64,000 nt of DNA from JAJPHY01 sp040754475 (GCA_040754475.1 JBFMCN010000036.1:1-64000); one strand, 5' to 3'. Shown: positions 34,720-43,155, counted from the stretch's first letter. Translations and numbers: made by a program. The notes: generated by a model from the letters alone, not told the origin.

Positions 34720-36123
34720 GTGGGCGGCGAGGGTCCGAGAGAGGAATGCGGCCTCTTCGGGGTGTGGGCACCCGGTGAGGAAGTCGCCCGCCTTGCGTAC
34801 TTCGGCCTCTTCGCGCAGCAGCACCGCGGACAGGAATCTGCGGGCATCGCGGTCTCGGACGGCCAGAACCTCCTCGTGTACAAGGAGCTCGGGCTGGTCT
34901 CGCAGGTCTTCAACGAGGCGACGCTCGCGACCCTTCAGGGCGACCTCGGGATCGGCCACACCCGGTACTCGACCACCGGAAACACGACCTGGGAGAACGC
35001 CCAGCCCGCATTCAAGACCGACGGGCACCGCTCGCTGGCCCTCGGCCACAACGGGAACCTCGTGAACACGGCGGAGCTCGCCGGCCGGGTCGGCCGCACG
35101 GCGGGGCGGGCGACGACCGATTCCGACCTGGTTGCAGCCCTGCTGTCGCGTCAGCTCGAGGGCGGGCTGCGGGAGGCCGCGCTGGCAGTCCTGCCGATCC
35201 TCGAGGGCGCCTTCTGCCTGGTCGCGATGGACGAGCGGAGTGTCTACGCGGCGCGCGACGCCTGCGGTCTGCGGCCGCTCTCGCTCGGTCGCCTGCCGAA
35301 CGGCTTCTGCGTCGCCTCCGAGACCTGTGCGCTCGACATCGTCGGCGCGACGTTCGTCCGCGACGTCGAGCCCGGGGAGCTGATCCGTATCGACGACCGC
35401 GGTCTGCACTCCGAGCAGTTCGCGGACGAATCCCGCCCGGCGCTCTGCGTCTTCGAGTTCGTCTACCTCGCCCGGGCGGATTCCCGCATCCATGGACGTA
35501 CGGTCCACGAGGTTCGGCGGGAGCTGGGACGCCGCCTGGCTGCAGAGGCGCCGGCCAAGGCGGAACTCGTGATCCCGATACCCGACACCGGGCACTCGGC
35601 CGCGCAGGGATACGCGGAGGTCTCCGGTATCCCGTACGGCGAGGGGCTGATGAACAACCGCTATGTGGGTCGGACGTTCATCCAACCCTCGCAGTCGCTC
35701 CGCGAGCGGGGGGTGAAGCTCAAGCTGAATCCGATACCCGATTCGATCCGAGGCAAGCGGCTCGTCGTCATCGACGACTCGATCGTTCGCGGAACGACCA
35801 CCCGGCAGATCGTCCAGGCCCTGAGGGAGGCGGGCGCCTCCGAGGTGCACACGCGCGTTACCTGTCCGCCGATCAAGTGGCCGTGCTTCTACGGGATCGA
35901 CATGTCCACGCGGCAGGAACTGGTGGCCTCCGACCTAAGCGTGGAGGAGATACGCGAGTTCATCGGGGCCGACTCGCTCGGGTATCTGTCGATGGCGGGA
36001 ATGGTCCGCGCGACCGGCCTTCCCGAGGAGGAGCTCTGTCGAGCCTGCTTCGATGGCGAGTACCCGGTCCCCGTCCCCGAGAACGCGGGGAAGTTCCTCC
36101 TGGAGCATCCGGCGAAGTCGTGA
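34720..36123 (+). CDS. purF: Amidophosphoribosyltransferase
   Basis: PurF makes phosphoribosylamine from PRPP and glutamine, the first step of purine synthesis. The 467-residue product has a short propeptide (VGGEGPREE) and then CGLFGVW, whose Cys becomes the N-terminal nucleophile. It continues with QQHRGQESAGIAV, IGHTRYSTTG and, in the C-terminal phosphoribosyltransferase domain, VVIDDSIVRGTTTRQIV. Cysteines (CPPIKWPCFYGID and CRACF) fit the iron-sulphur type. The GTG at 34720 gives a normal propeptide. It overlaps purM. Confidence 0.95.
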   Translation: MGGEGPREECGLFGVWAPGEEVARLAYFGLFAQQHRGQESAGIAVSDGQNLLVYKELGLVSQVFNEATLATLQGDLGIGHTRYSTTGNTTWENAQPAFKTDGHRSLALGHNGNLVNTAELAGRVGRTAGRATTDSDLVAALLSRQLEGGLREAALAVLPILEGAFCLVAMDERSVYAARDACGLRPLSLGRLPNGFCVASETCALDIVGATFVRDVEPGELIRIDDRGLHSEQFADESRPALCVFEFVYLARADSRIHGRTVHEVRRELGRRLAAEAPAKAELVIPIPDTGHSAAQGYAEVSGIPYGEGLMNNRYVGRTFIQPSQSLRERGVKLKLNPIPDSIRGKRLVVIDDSIVRGTTTRQIVQALREAGASEVHTRVTCPPIKWPCFYGIDMSTRQELVASDLSVEEIREFIGADSLGYLSMAGMVRATGLPEEELCRACFDGEYPVPVPENAGKFLLEHPAKS

Positions 36124-37121
36124 GCGAGGCCTACCGACGCGCCGGGGTCGATCTCGAGGCGGCGACGAAGGCCGTGGCGCTCATCCGCGACCTGGCGAAG
36201 CTCGCGATCAGGGTCGAAGTGGTCGAAGGCGTGGGTGGGTTCGCGGGGCTGTTCCGGATCGGCGAGGGACGGCTCCTTGCGGCCGCCACCGACGGCGTCG
36301 GCACGAAGGTCGAGGTTGCACGGATCGTCGGCCGCCTGAACACGGTCGGTATCGACCTCGTGGCGATGTGCGCCGACGACGTGGTGTGCACCGGGGCCGA
36401 GCCGCTGTTCTTCCTCGACTACCTGGCCGTCGGGCGTCTTGTGCCGGATGAGGTCGCAGCAATCGTCGAGGGCGTCACCGAGGGGTGCCGTCGCGCCGGC
36501 TGCGCTCTCCTCGGGGGCGAGACCGCGGAACACCCGGGCATGGGACCCCCTGACCGATTCGACCTCGCAGGCTTCTGCGTCGGTATCGTCGAGGAGTCTC
36601 GGATCCTCGGGCCACATCGAGTTCGGGATGGGGACGTGCTCGTGGGCCTGGGATCGAGCGGTCTGCACTCGAACGGGTACTCGCTCGTCAGAAGAGCGCT
36701 TGTCGACGAGGGGGAGTACGAGCTCACCGACATGCCTCCACTCCTCGGTCGCCCGCTCGCCGACGAGCTCCTGGAGCCGACGGTGATCTACGCCCCGCTC
36801 GTGCTGGACCTTGCCCGCGCAGAGCTTGTGAACGCGGCCGCGCACATCACGGGCGGTGGCTTGCAGGAGAACGCCTTGCGCGTGTTGCCAGAGGGGTTCA
36901 CCGCCGAGATCGAGTGGGGATCTTGGCCGGTGCCGCCGATCTTCGATCTGGTCCGCGAGGCCGCGGCGGTGTCGGAGGCCGACATGCGGGCGACGTTCAA
37001 CATGGGAGTCGGCATGACGCTGGTCGTTCCGGCCGGTCAGATCGGCGACGTCGTCGCCAGGGCCACCGACGCCGGTACTCCGGCCTTCGCAATCGGTCGC
37101 GTACGGGCCGGATCGGCGTAG
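36120..37121 (+). CDS. purM: AIR synthetase (PurM)
   Basis: PurM closes the imidazole ring of FGAM to AIR using ATP. The 333-residue product begins VSEAYRRAGVDLEAA and contains LAAATDGVGTKVEVA, DLVAMCADDVVCTGAEPLFFLDY, GGETAEHPGM, GLGSSGLHSNGYSLVR and AHITGGGLQENALR, the conserved dimeric PurM signatures. The GTG overlaps the purF stop. It is the last pur gene here; purN and purH are not in the window. Confidence 0.96.
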   Translation: MSEAYRRAGVDLEAATKAVALIRDLAKLAIRVEVVEGVGGFAGLFRIGEGRLLAAATDGVGTKVEVARIVGRLNTVGIDLVAMCADDVVCTGAEPLFFLDYLAVGRLVPDEVAAIVEGVTEGCRRAGCALLGGETAEHPGMGPPDRFDLAGFCVGIVEESRILGPHRVRDGDVLVGLGSSGLHSNGYSLVRRALVDEGEYELTDMPPLLGRPLADELLEPTVIYAPLVLDLARAELVNAAAHITGGGLQENALRVLPEGFTAEIEWGSWPVPPIFDLVREAAAVSEADMRATFNMGVGMTLVVPAGQIGDVVARATDAGTPAFAIGRVRAGSA

Positions 37122-37287
37122 CAGGCTGTCTGGATGCCGCCCGGGTGGCGGAGGTACCTCGCGTGATTGCCGAGGACGGGCTACCCGCGGATGGTCCGCC
37201 CGATCGTCCACCGTGTGGCGGGGGGTACTACGTCCGGTACGAGGAAACCGGTCGGGCGGCCGATTCCGGAGTGTGGACGGCCCCGCG

Positions 37288-37293
37288 TACCCT
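37288..37293 (+). promoter_or_regulatory. -10 box (TACCCT) of the single-domain response regulator
   Basis: TACCCT would start a transcript near 37300, four bases before the ATG at 37304, consistent with leaderless or near-leaderless translation. Confidence 0.4.
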
Positions 37294-37303
37294 CGTGGTT
37301 GCC

Positions 37304-37687
37304 ATGGAGAACGGCGACCGGACGAGCGTGCTCGTCGTCGACGACGAGCCACAGGTCGTCTGGATGCTCCAGTTCAGCTTGGAAGCGGAGGGCTACCGCA
37401 CGTTCTCGGCCCGCGACGGGCAGGCCGCGCTCGACGAGCTCCGTGAGCACCGGCCCAAGCTCATGCTGCTCGACATCATGATGCCAACCATGGACGGCTG
37501 GAGCGTCCTTCAGGAGATGCAGGCGCTCCCGCCCGACGATCGCCCGAGGGTGGTCGTCGTCTCGGCGCGCTCGAGCCTCCGCGACCGGGCGAAGGCGGCG
37601 GAGCTCGGGGCCGATGCCTTTGTCCCGAAGCCGTTCGACGTCAACGACCTGCTCGGCGTCCTTCACCGCCTGGAGCACGCCTGCTGA
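37304..37687 (+). CDS. Single-domain response regulator
   Basis: The 127-residue product is a receiver domain only. It has VLVVDDEPQVVWML (acidic pair), LMLLDIMMPTMDGWSVLQ (phospho-Asp), VVVVSARSS and FVPKPFDVNDLL (conserved Lys). Without an output domain it probably acts in a phosphorelay or by protein contact. The frame is open upstream to a GTG at 37163, which would add about 47 residues including CGGGYYVRYEE. The internal -10 box at 37288 favours the shorter start. No kinase is adjacent. Confidence 0.88.
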   Translation: MENGDRTSVLVVDDEPQVVWMLQFSLEAEGYRTFSARDGQAALDELREHRPKLMLLDIMMPTMDGWSVLQEMQALPPDDRPRVVVVSARSSLRDRAKAAELGADAFVPKPFDVNDLLGVLHRLEHAC

Positions 37688-37726
37688 GCTAGCCCGACAC
37701 ACACCGGTCTGGATGAGCCGGCGCGG

Positions 37727-37936
37727 CTAGGCAGAGACCACCTTGGCGAAGCGCACGCCCCGAGCCGGCACTTGCACCAGGTTGCCGTCCCCTTTCCGGA
37801 TGACGTAGGTCTCCGCTGCTTGATCGAAGGCCTCGAGGATGCCGAGGATCTCGCCGACGTCGCCGTTCGGGAGCTCGAACTGGAACGCCACGCGCCTGCC
37901 GACGTCCTCCGGTGTGACGGCGTTCCGAACCCCCAT
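37727..37936 (-). CDS. Small SH3-like protein, GNAT N-terminal domain type
   Basis: The 69-residue product (VGRRVAFQFELPNGDVGEIL, then LVQVPARGVRFAKVV) resembles the small SH3-like barrel found at the N-terminus of some actinobacterial GNAT acetyltransferases, here as a stand-alone protein. The ATG at 37936 lies eight bases after the stop of the cobalamin-binding-type gene, so both are probably in one transcript. The function is unknown, and the resemblance is from pattern only. Confidence 0.6.
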   Translation of the reverse strand: MGVRNAVTPEDVGRRVAFQFELPNGDVGEILGILEAFDQAAETYVIRKGDGNLVQVPARGVRFAKVVSA

Positions 37937-37944
37937 GCGCCCGC

Positions 37945-38862
37945 CTAGCGCTTGGCCTGCATGATCGCGTCCCCCGGAGGTTCGGGGAAGGCGTGCGGGT
38001 GCACCACCCAGGCGAGGATCTCCAGGCCGTCGACGATCCTCGGGCCGGGACGCGAGAAGTACGAGGCCGCGTCGACGGCGAACACGCTTCCTTCGCGTGC
38101 GGCCGGAGTCTCTGAGAACTCAGCGTTCTCGTACAGGAGCGCCGCCTCCTCCTCCGCCTCCTCGAGGTAGTAACCGCAGGGCATGAAGGCGACGACCTCA
38201 GGATTCGCGTCGCGAATCTCCCGCCATGTGACGATCCGGGAAGGCCGCTCCTTCGTGCCAAGTAGGTTGACGCCTCCCACGATCTCGACCATGTCGGGTA
38301 TCCAGCGGCCGGCTGCGAAGGGCGGGTCCAGCCACTCGAGGCAGAACACACGGATCGAGGGAAGTCGGAGCGCCTTGCTTCGGACGACCTCCATGCGGGC
38401 TCGGAGCGAGTCCACGAGCTCGGCCGCCCGCTGCTCGGCTCCTAGGAGCTCTCCGACCGTCCGGACGCCCTCTAGGACCTGGGCGAGCGAGTGGGGATCG
38501 AGCGAGAGCACCTTCGCGTCGGTTGCCCCGATCTCCTCGAGGGCGCGCTGCACCTGACCACTGGACACACCGCAGATGCGGCACAGGTCTTGAGTGAGGA
38601 TCACATCGGGTCGGATTCTTCGGATGAGGTCCTTGTCTAAGACGTAGAGAGGCTCTCTCCGGTCCATCCGCCCACGCACGGCATCGTCGATCTCGCGACA
38701 GGAGAGCGGTCGTCCCTGCGAGAGGGCGCTGCGTGAGACGATCGGCCGCTTCGTTGCCTCTACGGGGAAGTCGCATTCGTCCGTTACGCCCTCGATGTGC
38801 TCTCCGAGGCCGAGCGCGAACACGATCTCGGTCGCCGACGGCAGGAGGGAGACGATCCTCAC
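37945..38862 (-). CDS. Cobalamin-binding-type periplasmic-fold protein lacking a signal peptide
   Basis: The 305-residue product has the BtuF-like substrate-binding fold. It begins directly with MRIVSLLPSATEIVFALGLG and continues with VTDECDFP, RPDVILTQDLCRICGVS, AGRWIPDMVEIVGG and NPEVVAFMPCGYYLEE. There is no signal peptide or lipobox, so it should be cytoplasmic, unlike true transporter-binding proteins. No ABC permease is adjacent. The GTG at 38862 begins the conserved sequence exactly. A soluble cobalamin-binding or metal-chelate role is inferred. Confidence 0.8.
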   Translation of the reverse strand: MRIVSLLPSATEIVFALGLGEHIEGVTDECDFPVEATKRPIVSRSALSQGRPLSCREIDDAVRGRMDRREPLYVLDKDLIRRIRPDVILTQDLCRICGVSSGQVQRALEEIGATDAKVLSLDPHSLAQVLEGVRTVGELLGAEQRAAELVDSLRARMEVVRSKALRLPSIRVFCLEWLDPPFAAGRWIPDMVEIVGGVNLLGTKERPSRIVTWREIRDANPEVVAFMPCGYYLEEAEEEAALLYENAEFSETPAAREGSVFAVDAASYFSRPGPRIVDGLEILAWVVHPHAFPEPPGDAIMQAKR

Positions 38863-39000
38863 TTCCGAACCTCATCGTTTCGAAGTCTCTCGCGCATGTC
38901 CTTCTCACCGGGATCGAGTCTGCGAGAGCATATACACCGCGCCCGGTATCCGGACGACGGCCAAGGAACCGTCGGGCCAGGGTACCGCCGATGCGCAGAG

Positions 39001-39073
39001 TGGCCAGGGGCAGAATCGAACTGCCGACACCGCGGTTTTCAGCCGCGTGCTCTGCCAACTGAGCTACCTGGCC
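39001..39073 (-). tRNA. tRNA-Phe (anticodon GAA)
   Basis: Acceptor arms GGCCAGG/CCTGGCC pair. The anticodon stem CGCGG/CCGCG encloses CTGAAAA (anticodon GAA), and the T arm contains GTTCGATTC. CCA is not encoded. It is the last of three tRNA genes in a row on the minus strand. Confidence 0.95.
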
Positions 39074-39103
39074 GTAACCGGTCCTCGAGGACCGGGCGTC
39101 CAG

Positions 39104-39179
39104 CGCGGGTGACGGGCTTCGATCCCGCGATCTCCGCCTTGACAGGGCGGTGAGGACGGCCAGGCTCCTCTACACCCGC
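39104..39179 (-). tRNA. tRNA-Asp (anticodon GTC)
   Basis: Acceptor arms GCGGGTG/CACCCGC pair. The anticodon stem CCGCC/GGCGG encloses CTGTCAA (anticodon GTC), and the T arm contains GATCGAAGC. CCA is not encoded. It lies between the Glu and Phe tRNA genes. Confidence 0.92.
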
Positions 39180-39195
39180 GTGCTATTCGGTTGTG

Positions 39196-39268
39196 TGCCC
39201 CCAACGGGATTCGAACCCGTGTCGCCGCCTTGAAAGGGCGAAATCCTGGGCCGCTAGACGATGGGGGC
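39196..39268 (-). tRNA. tRNA-Glu (anticodon TTC)
   Basis: The acceptor arms GCCCCCA/TGGGGGC pair, and the anticodon loop CTTTCAA (anticodon TTC) is closed by CGCC/GGCG. The T arm contains GGTTCGAATCC. It is the first gene of the Glu-Asp-Phe tRNA unit. Confidence 0.94.
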
Positions 39269-39318
39269 CCGTGCGTCCCCGGGACGCCCGTTGCGCCCGA
39301 CCTGGGGGCAGCCGAAGA

Positions 39319-39324
39319 AGTATA
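39319..39324 (-). promoter_or_regulatory. -10 box (TATACT) for the Glu-Asp-Phe tRNA unit
   Basis: TATACT on the minus strand lies about 50 bases upstream of tRNA-Glu. It is the best -10 match in the gap; the -35 is unclear. Confidence 0.45.
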
Positions 39325-39435
39325 GCCTGCCCTGCTGCGGCCTCTGGAGCGGCGGGTTCAACACGTGCGTGGTGGTCGTTCACCATCCGGGTGGGCGCTC
39401 TACGGGAGGTGCCGATCGGCGCCGATGAGAGGTGC

Positions 39436-39597
39436 ATGCGGGCGCTGCTCGAGTTCCTTGGGATCCTCGAGCCTGACCGAGCGCGCCGTGAGCCGGTCAC
39501 GCTGCCCTCGTGGGCTTTCTGGACGGCCCCACTCCTCGTCCTTGCCCTGGTGGTGGCTTCGACCCTCGTGCTCGTGGTCATTCGGGCCTTCTTCTGA
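39436..39597 (+). CDS. Small single-helix membrane protein
   Basis: The 53-residue product starts MRALLEFLGILEPDR, followed by PVTLPSWAFWTAPLLVLALV and a transmembrane helix to the end (about residues 26-50). The ATG is preceded by GAGAGGTGC. It is predicted from hydrophobicity and a plausible start only. There is no recognised family, but the amphipathic lead and single anchor look protein-like. It converges with the DUF192 gene. Confidence 0.5.
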   Translation: MRALLEFLGILEPDRARREPVTLPSWAFWTAPLLVLALVVASTLVLVVIRAFF

Positions 39598-39626
39598 ACC
39601 GCGGCTCCGCGGGAAGGCGGCTCAGC

Positions 39627-39953
39627 TCAGTCCATCCGCATCTGATCGCCTGGCAGGAGATCGGCATCCTCGGGTGCCTCGAGCACGTGGAGTGCACGCA
39701 GACGTGGGAGCAGGAGCCTCCCGGGGGACACATGCTCGACTCGAACCACGCGAAGGTGTCGGTCGAGGAAGACCGCGGTGATCTCGAACCGCATGCCGAA
39801 CGTGTGGACCGACCGCGCGCGCTCGAACAGCATCGCACGCCGTTCCTGCAGTTGAGTGCGTCCCAGCAGACCTCGCGCCCGCTCGAACCGGCTCGTCGGA
39901 ACATCGACCTGCCAGGAGGAGCCTCGCGGGTCGGTCAACAGAATCGTTCGCAA
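39627..39953 (-). CDS. DUF192 family protein
   Basis: The 108-residue product has the DUF192 pattern: RFERARGLLGRTQLQERRAM-type entry (quoted: ARGLLGRTQL), MLFERARSVHTFGMRFEI, AVFLDRHLRVVRVE and LHVLEAPEDAD. DUF192 proteins are small beta-rich proteins of unknown biochemical role, usually exported in other bacteria. This one has no signal peptide. Confidence 0.85.
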   Translation of the reverse strand: MRTILLTDPRGSSWQVDVPTSRFERARGLLGRTQLQERRAMLFERARSVHTFGMRFEITAVFLDRHLRVVRVEHVSPGRLLLPRLRALHVLEAPEDADLLPGDQMRMD

Positions 39954-39993
39954 GAGGGGCCACCGTAGCGGATGGGTCGGACACGCCTTTCCG

Positions 39994-40067
39994 GAGTGGC
40001 TTGTGGAGTGGCGTGCGGAGTGGCTTGTGGAGTGGCTTGTGAGGTCTCAGTGTGAGGTCTCAGTACC
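39994..40067. repeat. Tandem 12-bp repeats (x4) followed by 13-bp repeats (x2)
   Basis: GGAGTGGCTTGT or its variant GGAGTGGCGTGC occurs four times in succession (39994, 40006, 40018, 40030). GAGGTCTCAGTRY then occurs twice (40042, 40055). The array fills the space between the DUF192 gene and the 3' end of tRNA-Lys. No gene is present in it. Confidence 0.85.
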
Positions 40068-40069
40068 CG

Positions 40070-40144
40070 TGGGGCGGGCAGGATTCGAACCCGCGACACG
40101 AGGGTTAAAAGCCCCCTGCTCTGACCCGGCTGAGCTACCGCCCC
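40070..40144 (-). tRNA. tRNA-Lys (anticodon TTT)
   Basis: Acceptor arms GGGGCGG/CCGCCCC pair, the anticodon loop is CTTTTAA (anticodon TTT), and the T arm contains GGTTCGAATCC. CCA is not encoded. A TAGACT -10 box lies at 40159-40154, so the precursor would have a 5' leader of about three bases. Confidence 0.94.
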
Positions 40145-40153
40145 GCTCGGTGG

Positions 40154-40159
40154 AGTCTA
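40154..40159 (-). promoter_or_regulatory. -10 box (TAGACT) of tRNA-Lys
   Basis: TAGACT on the minus strand predicts a start near 40147, three bases before the mature 5' end at 40144. Confidence 0.5.
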
Positions 40160-40221
40160 CGGCGGGAACCCGCCTTCCTTCGCAGGGCGTCAAAGAACCC
40201 CACGAGGAAGGAGGGAGCCAC

Positions 40222-40941
40222 ATGAAGGCCCACGCAAGATGGGGCGTCGCCGGGATGCTCCTCGGGCTCGTCGCGGCGCTCGCGATACCTTCGTTCGCAC
40301 AGACGCCGTCCCCGACCCCGTCTCCTGCGATCTCCGACCGAACCGTGACCGTGACCGGGACGGCCATCATCCGCTCGTCGCCCGACAAGGCCGTCGTCAC
40401 GCTCGGCGTGCGAACGCAGGCGGAGAGCGCCCAGAAGGCCATGGAGGAGAACGCGGACAAGATGTCCCGCGTCATGGAGGCACTCAGCGACGCCGGCTTG
40501 GAGGAAGGCGACATCGCCACTGCCTGGGTCAACCTGTACCCGAACTACGACGAGCATGGCTTGGTCGTGGTCTCCTACACGGCGGAGAACCAGGTGGACG
40601 CGACGGTCCACGACATGGACGAGGTGGGAGAGGTCATCGACACAGCGGTCGCTGCGGGCGCGAACCTGGCGGGCGGCATCTCGTTCCAGCTCTCCGACCG
40701 GGACAAGGGCGTCGACCGGGCGCTGCAAGCAGCGGTGGCGGATGCTCGATCGAAGGCCGAGATCCTGGCGGCCGCCGGCGGTGCCACGCTTGGTTCGGTG
40801 ATTTCGATCACCGAGACGGGCGCGTCGACGTCATCACCCGTCTACTACAGGGACGAAGCTGTGGCTGCAGCCACCACGCCGGTGTCACCTCCCACGCTCG
40901 AGACGCAGGTGAGCGTCGCCGTCGTCTGGTCGCTCTCGTAG
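40222..40941 (+). CDS. Secreted SIMPL-domain (DUF541) protein
   Basis: The 239-residue product has a signal peptide (MKAHARWGVAGMLLGLVAAL, cleavage likely after SFAQ). A SIMPL domain follows, from DRTVTVTGTAIIRSSPDKAV to the C-terminus. It shows TLGVRTQAESAQKAMEENA, the helix-strand repeats, and ADARSKAEILAAAGG. SIMPL proteins form periplasmic or secreted oligomers of unknown function. The ATG at 40222 follows GGAAGGAGGGAG. Confidence 0.9.
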   Translation: MKAHARWGVAGMLLGLVAALAIPSFAQTPSPTPSPAISDRTVTVTGTAIIRSSPDKAVVTLGVRTQAESAQKAMEENADKMSRVMEALSDAGLEEGDIATAWVNLYPNYDEHGLVVVSYTAENQVDATVHDMDEVGEVIDTAVAAGANLAGGISFQLSDRDKGVDRALQAAVADARSKAEILAAAGGATLGSVISITETGASTSSPVYYRDEAVAAATTPVSPPTLETQVSVAVVWSLS

Positions 40942-40995
40942 CCGTCGGGTGAAACCGTCGCGGAGAGGGAGGGGCCGAGGTGACGGGGTCCAACC

Positions 40996-42639
40996 TCAGT
41001 GCGAGGGCGGGCGGTATCGGTTGGTGATGGGGATGCGGCGATCCCGCCCGAACGCCTTGGGCGTGATCTTCACACCCGGCGGGGCCTGACGCCGTTTGTA
41101 CTCGGCCCGGTCGATCATCGCGATCACGCGCTGTACGAGCCCGGCATCGAACCCCCGGGCGGCGATCTCCTCCGCCGAGCGGTCCTCCTCGACGAACGCC
41201 TCGATGATCGGGTCGAGCTCCTCGTAGGGCGGGAGCGTGTCCGTGTCCCGCTGATTCGGCCGAAGCTCTGCCGACGGCGGCTTGTCGATCACTCGCTGCG
41301 GGATGGGTGCCGGGTCGCTCTGTTGGTTCCGCCAGTGGACCAGCTCGTAGACCAGTGTCTTGGGGACGTCCTTGATCGGTGCGAAACCGCCCGCCATGTC
41401 CCCGTAAAGGGTGGCGTAGCCCACGGCGTACTCGCTCTTGTTACCCGTCGCCAGGCAGAGGGAGCCGAACTTGTTCGACACCGCCATCAGCAGGTTCCCG
41501 CGGATCCGTGCCTGAAGGTTCTCCTCCGCCACGCCCTCCTCCGTGCTGCGGAAGGCGTCCTCGAGAGCGAGGAGATACGCCTCGAACACTTCGTCGATCC
41601 GTATCTCCTCGGCCCGGATTCCGAGGCGGCTGGCGATCTCGAGGGCGTCTTCGACACTCCCGGTGGACGAGTAGGGCGACGGCATCGCGAAGGCTCGGAC
41701 GGCCTGAGATCCGAGGGCGTCCGCCGCCAGGGTTGCCACGAGCGCGGAGTCGATGCCGCCTGATAGGCCGAGCACGACCTCTCGAAAGGCGTTCTTGCGT
41801 GCATAGTCGCTGAGACCAAGGACGAGAGCCCGATAGACCTCCTCGGGTCCTTCAGGCCAAGGGGAGCGCTCGGGGCCGGGAGCGCCCGCCCTGCTGGCGT
41901 GGCCCCGTGCCTCTTTCAGCTCGACGACGAGCAGGTCCTCCGCGAACATCGCAGCTCGATGAGTGAGCGTGCCGTCGGGCGAGACGACCATGCTCCCGCC
42001 GTCGAAGACCAGCTCGTCTTGGCCGCCGACCGCGTTCACGTACACGATCCAAGCGCTGGCTTCGCGCGCCCGGTCCCGGCACACCTCGAGCCGCTCGAAC
42101 GTCTTGTGGCGGTGATATGGGGAGGCGTTGATGTTCACGACGACCGGGACCTGCTCGCGTTCGTACGAGTCGAACGGCGGCCCCGGCTGCCACGCGTCCT
42201 CACATATCGAGAGGCCGAGCGCCAACGAATCCACGCGGACGGTGCGTGCTCCGGCTCCGGGCGCGAACGTCCTCCGCTCGTCGAAGACGCCGTAGTTCGG
42301 CAGCTTGATCTTGCGATAGCGTTCTTCAATCGCGCCTCCTCGAAGCAGGGCCGCGGAGTTGTGCAGGCCCAGGTCACTCCGGTCGACGAAGCCGACGAGC
42401 ACTGCACACCCTCCGGCCGTCCGCGCCGCGAGATCCTCGAGTGCCGCCAGGTTGTCGTCCACGAACGCCGGCCTCAGCACAAGGTCTTCTGGCGGGTATC
42501 CGGTGATGGCGAGCTCGGGGAAGCAGGCGATGTCGGCCCCGGAGTCCGTGGCCCGGCCAGCCCAGTCGGCCAGCTTCGTGACGTTTCCGTCGAGGTCGCC
42601 GACCGTGGTGTCGACCTGGCCTAGCGCGATGCGGACCAC
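40996..42639 (-). CDS. nadE: Glutamine-dependent NAD synthetase
   Basis: NadE makes NAD from deamido-NAD, ATP and glutamine. The 547-residue two-domain form has an N-terminal nitrilase-like glutaminase domain (catalytic Glu in FPELAITGYPPEDL, Lys in YRKIKLPNYGVFDE, Cys in LSICEDAW). Its C-terminal synthetase domain shows the ATP-pyrophosphatase loop LGLSGGIDSALVATL and GNKSEYAVGYATLYGDMAGG. The length fits actinobacterial NadE. It is upstream of no clear operon partner; the GTG start at 42639 gives VRIALGQVD. Confidence 0.96.
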   Translation of the reverse strand: MVRIALGQVDTTVGDLDGNVTKLADWAGRATDSGADIACFPELAITGYPPEDLVLRPAFVDDNLAALEDLAARTAGGCAVLVGFVDRSDLGLHNSAALLRGGAIEERYRKIKLPNYGVFDERRTFAPGAGARTVRVDSLALGLSICEDAWQPGPPFDSYEREQVPVVVNINASPYHRHKTFERLEVCRDRAREASAWIVYVNAVGGQDELVFDGGSMVVSPDGTLTHRAAMFAEDLLVVELKEARGHASRAGAPGPERSPWPEGPEEVYRALVLGLSDYARKNAFREVVLGLSGGIDSALVATLAADALGSQAVRAFAMPSPYSSTGSVEDALEIASRLGIRAEEIRIDEVFEAYLLALEDAFRSTEEGVAEENLQARIRGNLLMAVSNKFGSLCLATGNKSEYAVGYATLYGDMAGGFAPIKDVPKTLVYELVHWRNQQSDPAPIPQRVIDKPPSAELRPNQRDTDTLPPYEELDPIIEAFVEEDRSAEEIAARGFDAGLVQRVIAMIDRAEYKRRQAPPGVKITPKAFGRDRRIPITNRYRPPSH

Positions 42640-42678
42640 GTCGAAAGCCTAGCGCGGCGGCAGCGTGGAGCCCGGACC

Positions 42679-43155
42679 CTACTCGACCCCGCCTATGTCG
42701 AGGTGGTAGGCCTCCCAGATCAGGTCGGCCGCCGACTGACGGTGGCGCGCGACCATGCGGAGGAGACGCTGGATGTCGTTTCGAGCCTCGTCCAGAGGCC
42801 ACCTGTCGCCGATGCCCGGCTTGTCCATCAGCGCGACGAGCTCCTCGACGCGGGCTCGCAGGATCGGGTGTTCGCGCTGAAGCCGCTTGATCCGCGAGGA
42901 GAGCCGCGGAGCCGCCCCCCGGACCTCGTCGTGCAGACCCCCCGGCCGCTCGGTCAGCTGTATGTGCTCGTCGATCGCCTCCAGCATCTGCTCGAGGCTT
43001 GAGACGACCTCCTGGATCCATTCGTCGAGATGGCCGGTCGCGTCGCGCGCGATCGCCTGTTCGAGCTCGACTAAGGCGCGGTGGAAGTCCCCCCGTCGTC
43101 CTTCCGCGTCCTGCAGGATGAGGGTGCGTTCCTGATCGGAGAGCTCGCCGCTCAT
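42679..43155 (-). CDS. Helical protein of unknown function
   Basis: The 158-residue product is almost entirely helical with heptad-like spacing (GELSDQERTLILQDAEGRR at the start, then WIQEVVSSLEQMLEAIDEHI). It ends DLIWEAYHLDIGGVE. It is rich in Glu, Arg and Leu, without membrane segments or cysteines, and could be a four-helix bundle of hemerythrin type. The conserved metal-ligand histidines of that family are not convincing. It sits between glutamine synthetase (84 bp upstream) and nadE on the same strand, which hints at a role in glutamine-linked metabolism. The function is not known. Confidence 0.75.
   Translation of the reverse strand: MSGELSDQERTLILQDAEGRRGDFHRALVELEQAIARDATGHLDEWIQEVVSSLEQMLEAIDEHIQLTERPGGLHDEVRGAAPRLSSRIKRLQREHPILRARVEELVALMDKPGIGDRWPLDEARNDIQRLLRMVARHRQSAADLIWEAYHLDIGGVE

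Noticed and set aside
39994..40067. CRISPR array
   Set aside because: The repeats are directly tandem with no spacers and are only 12-13 bp long. No cas genes are present.
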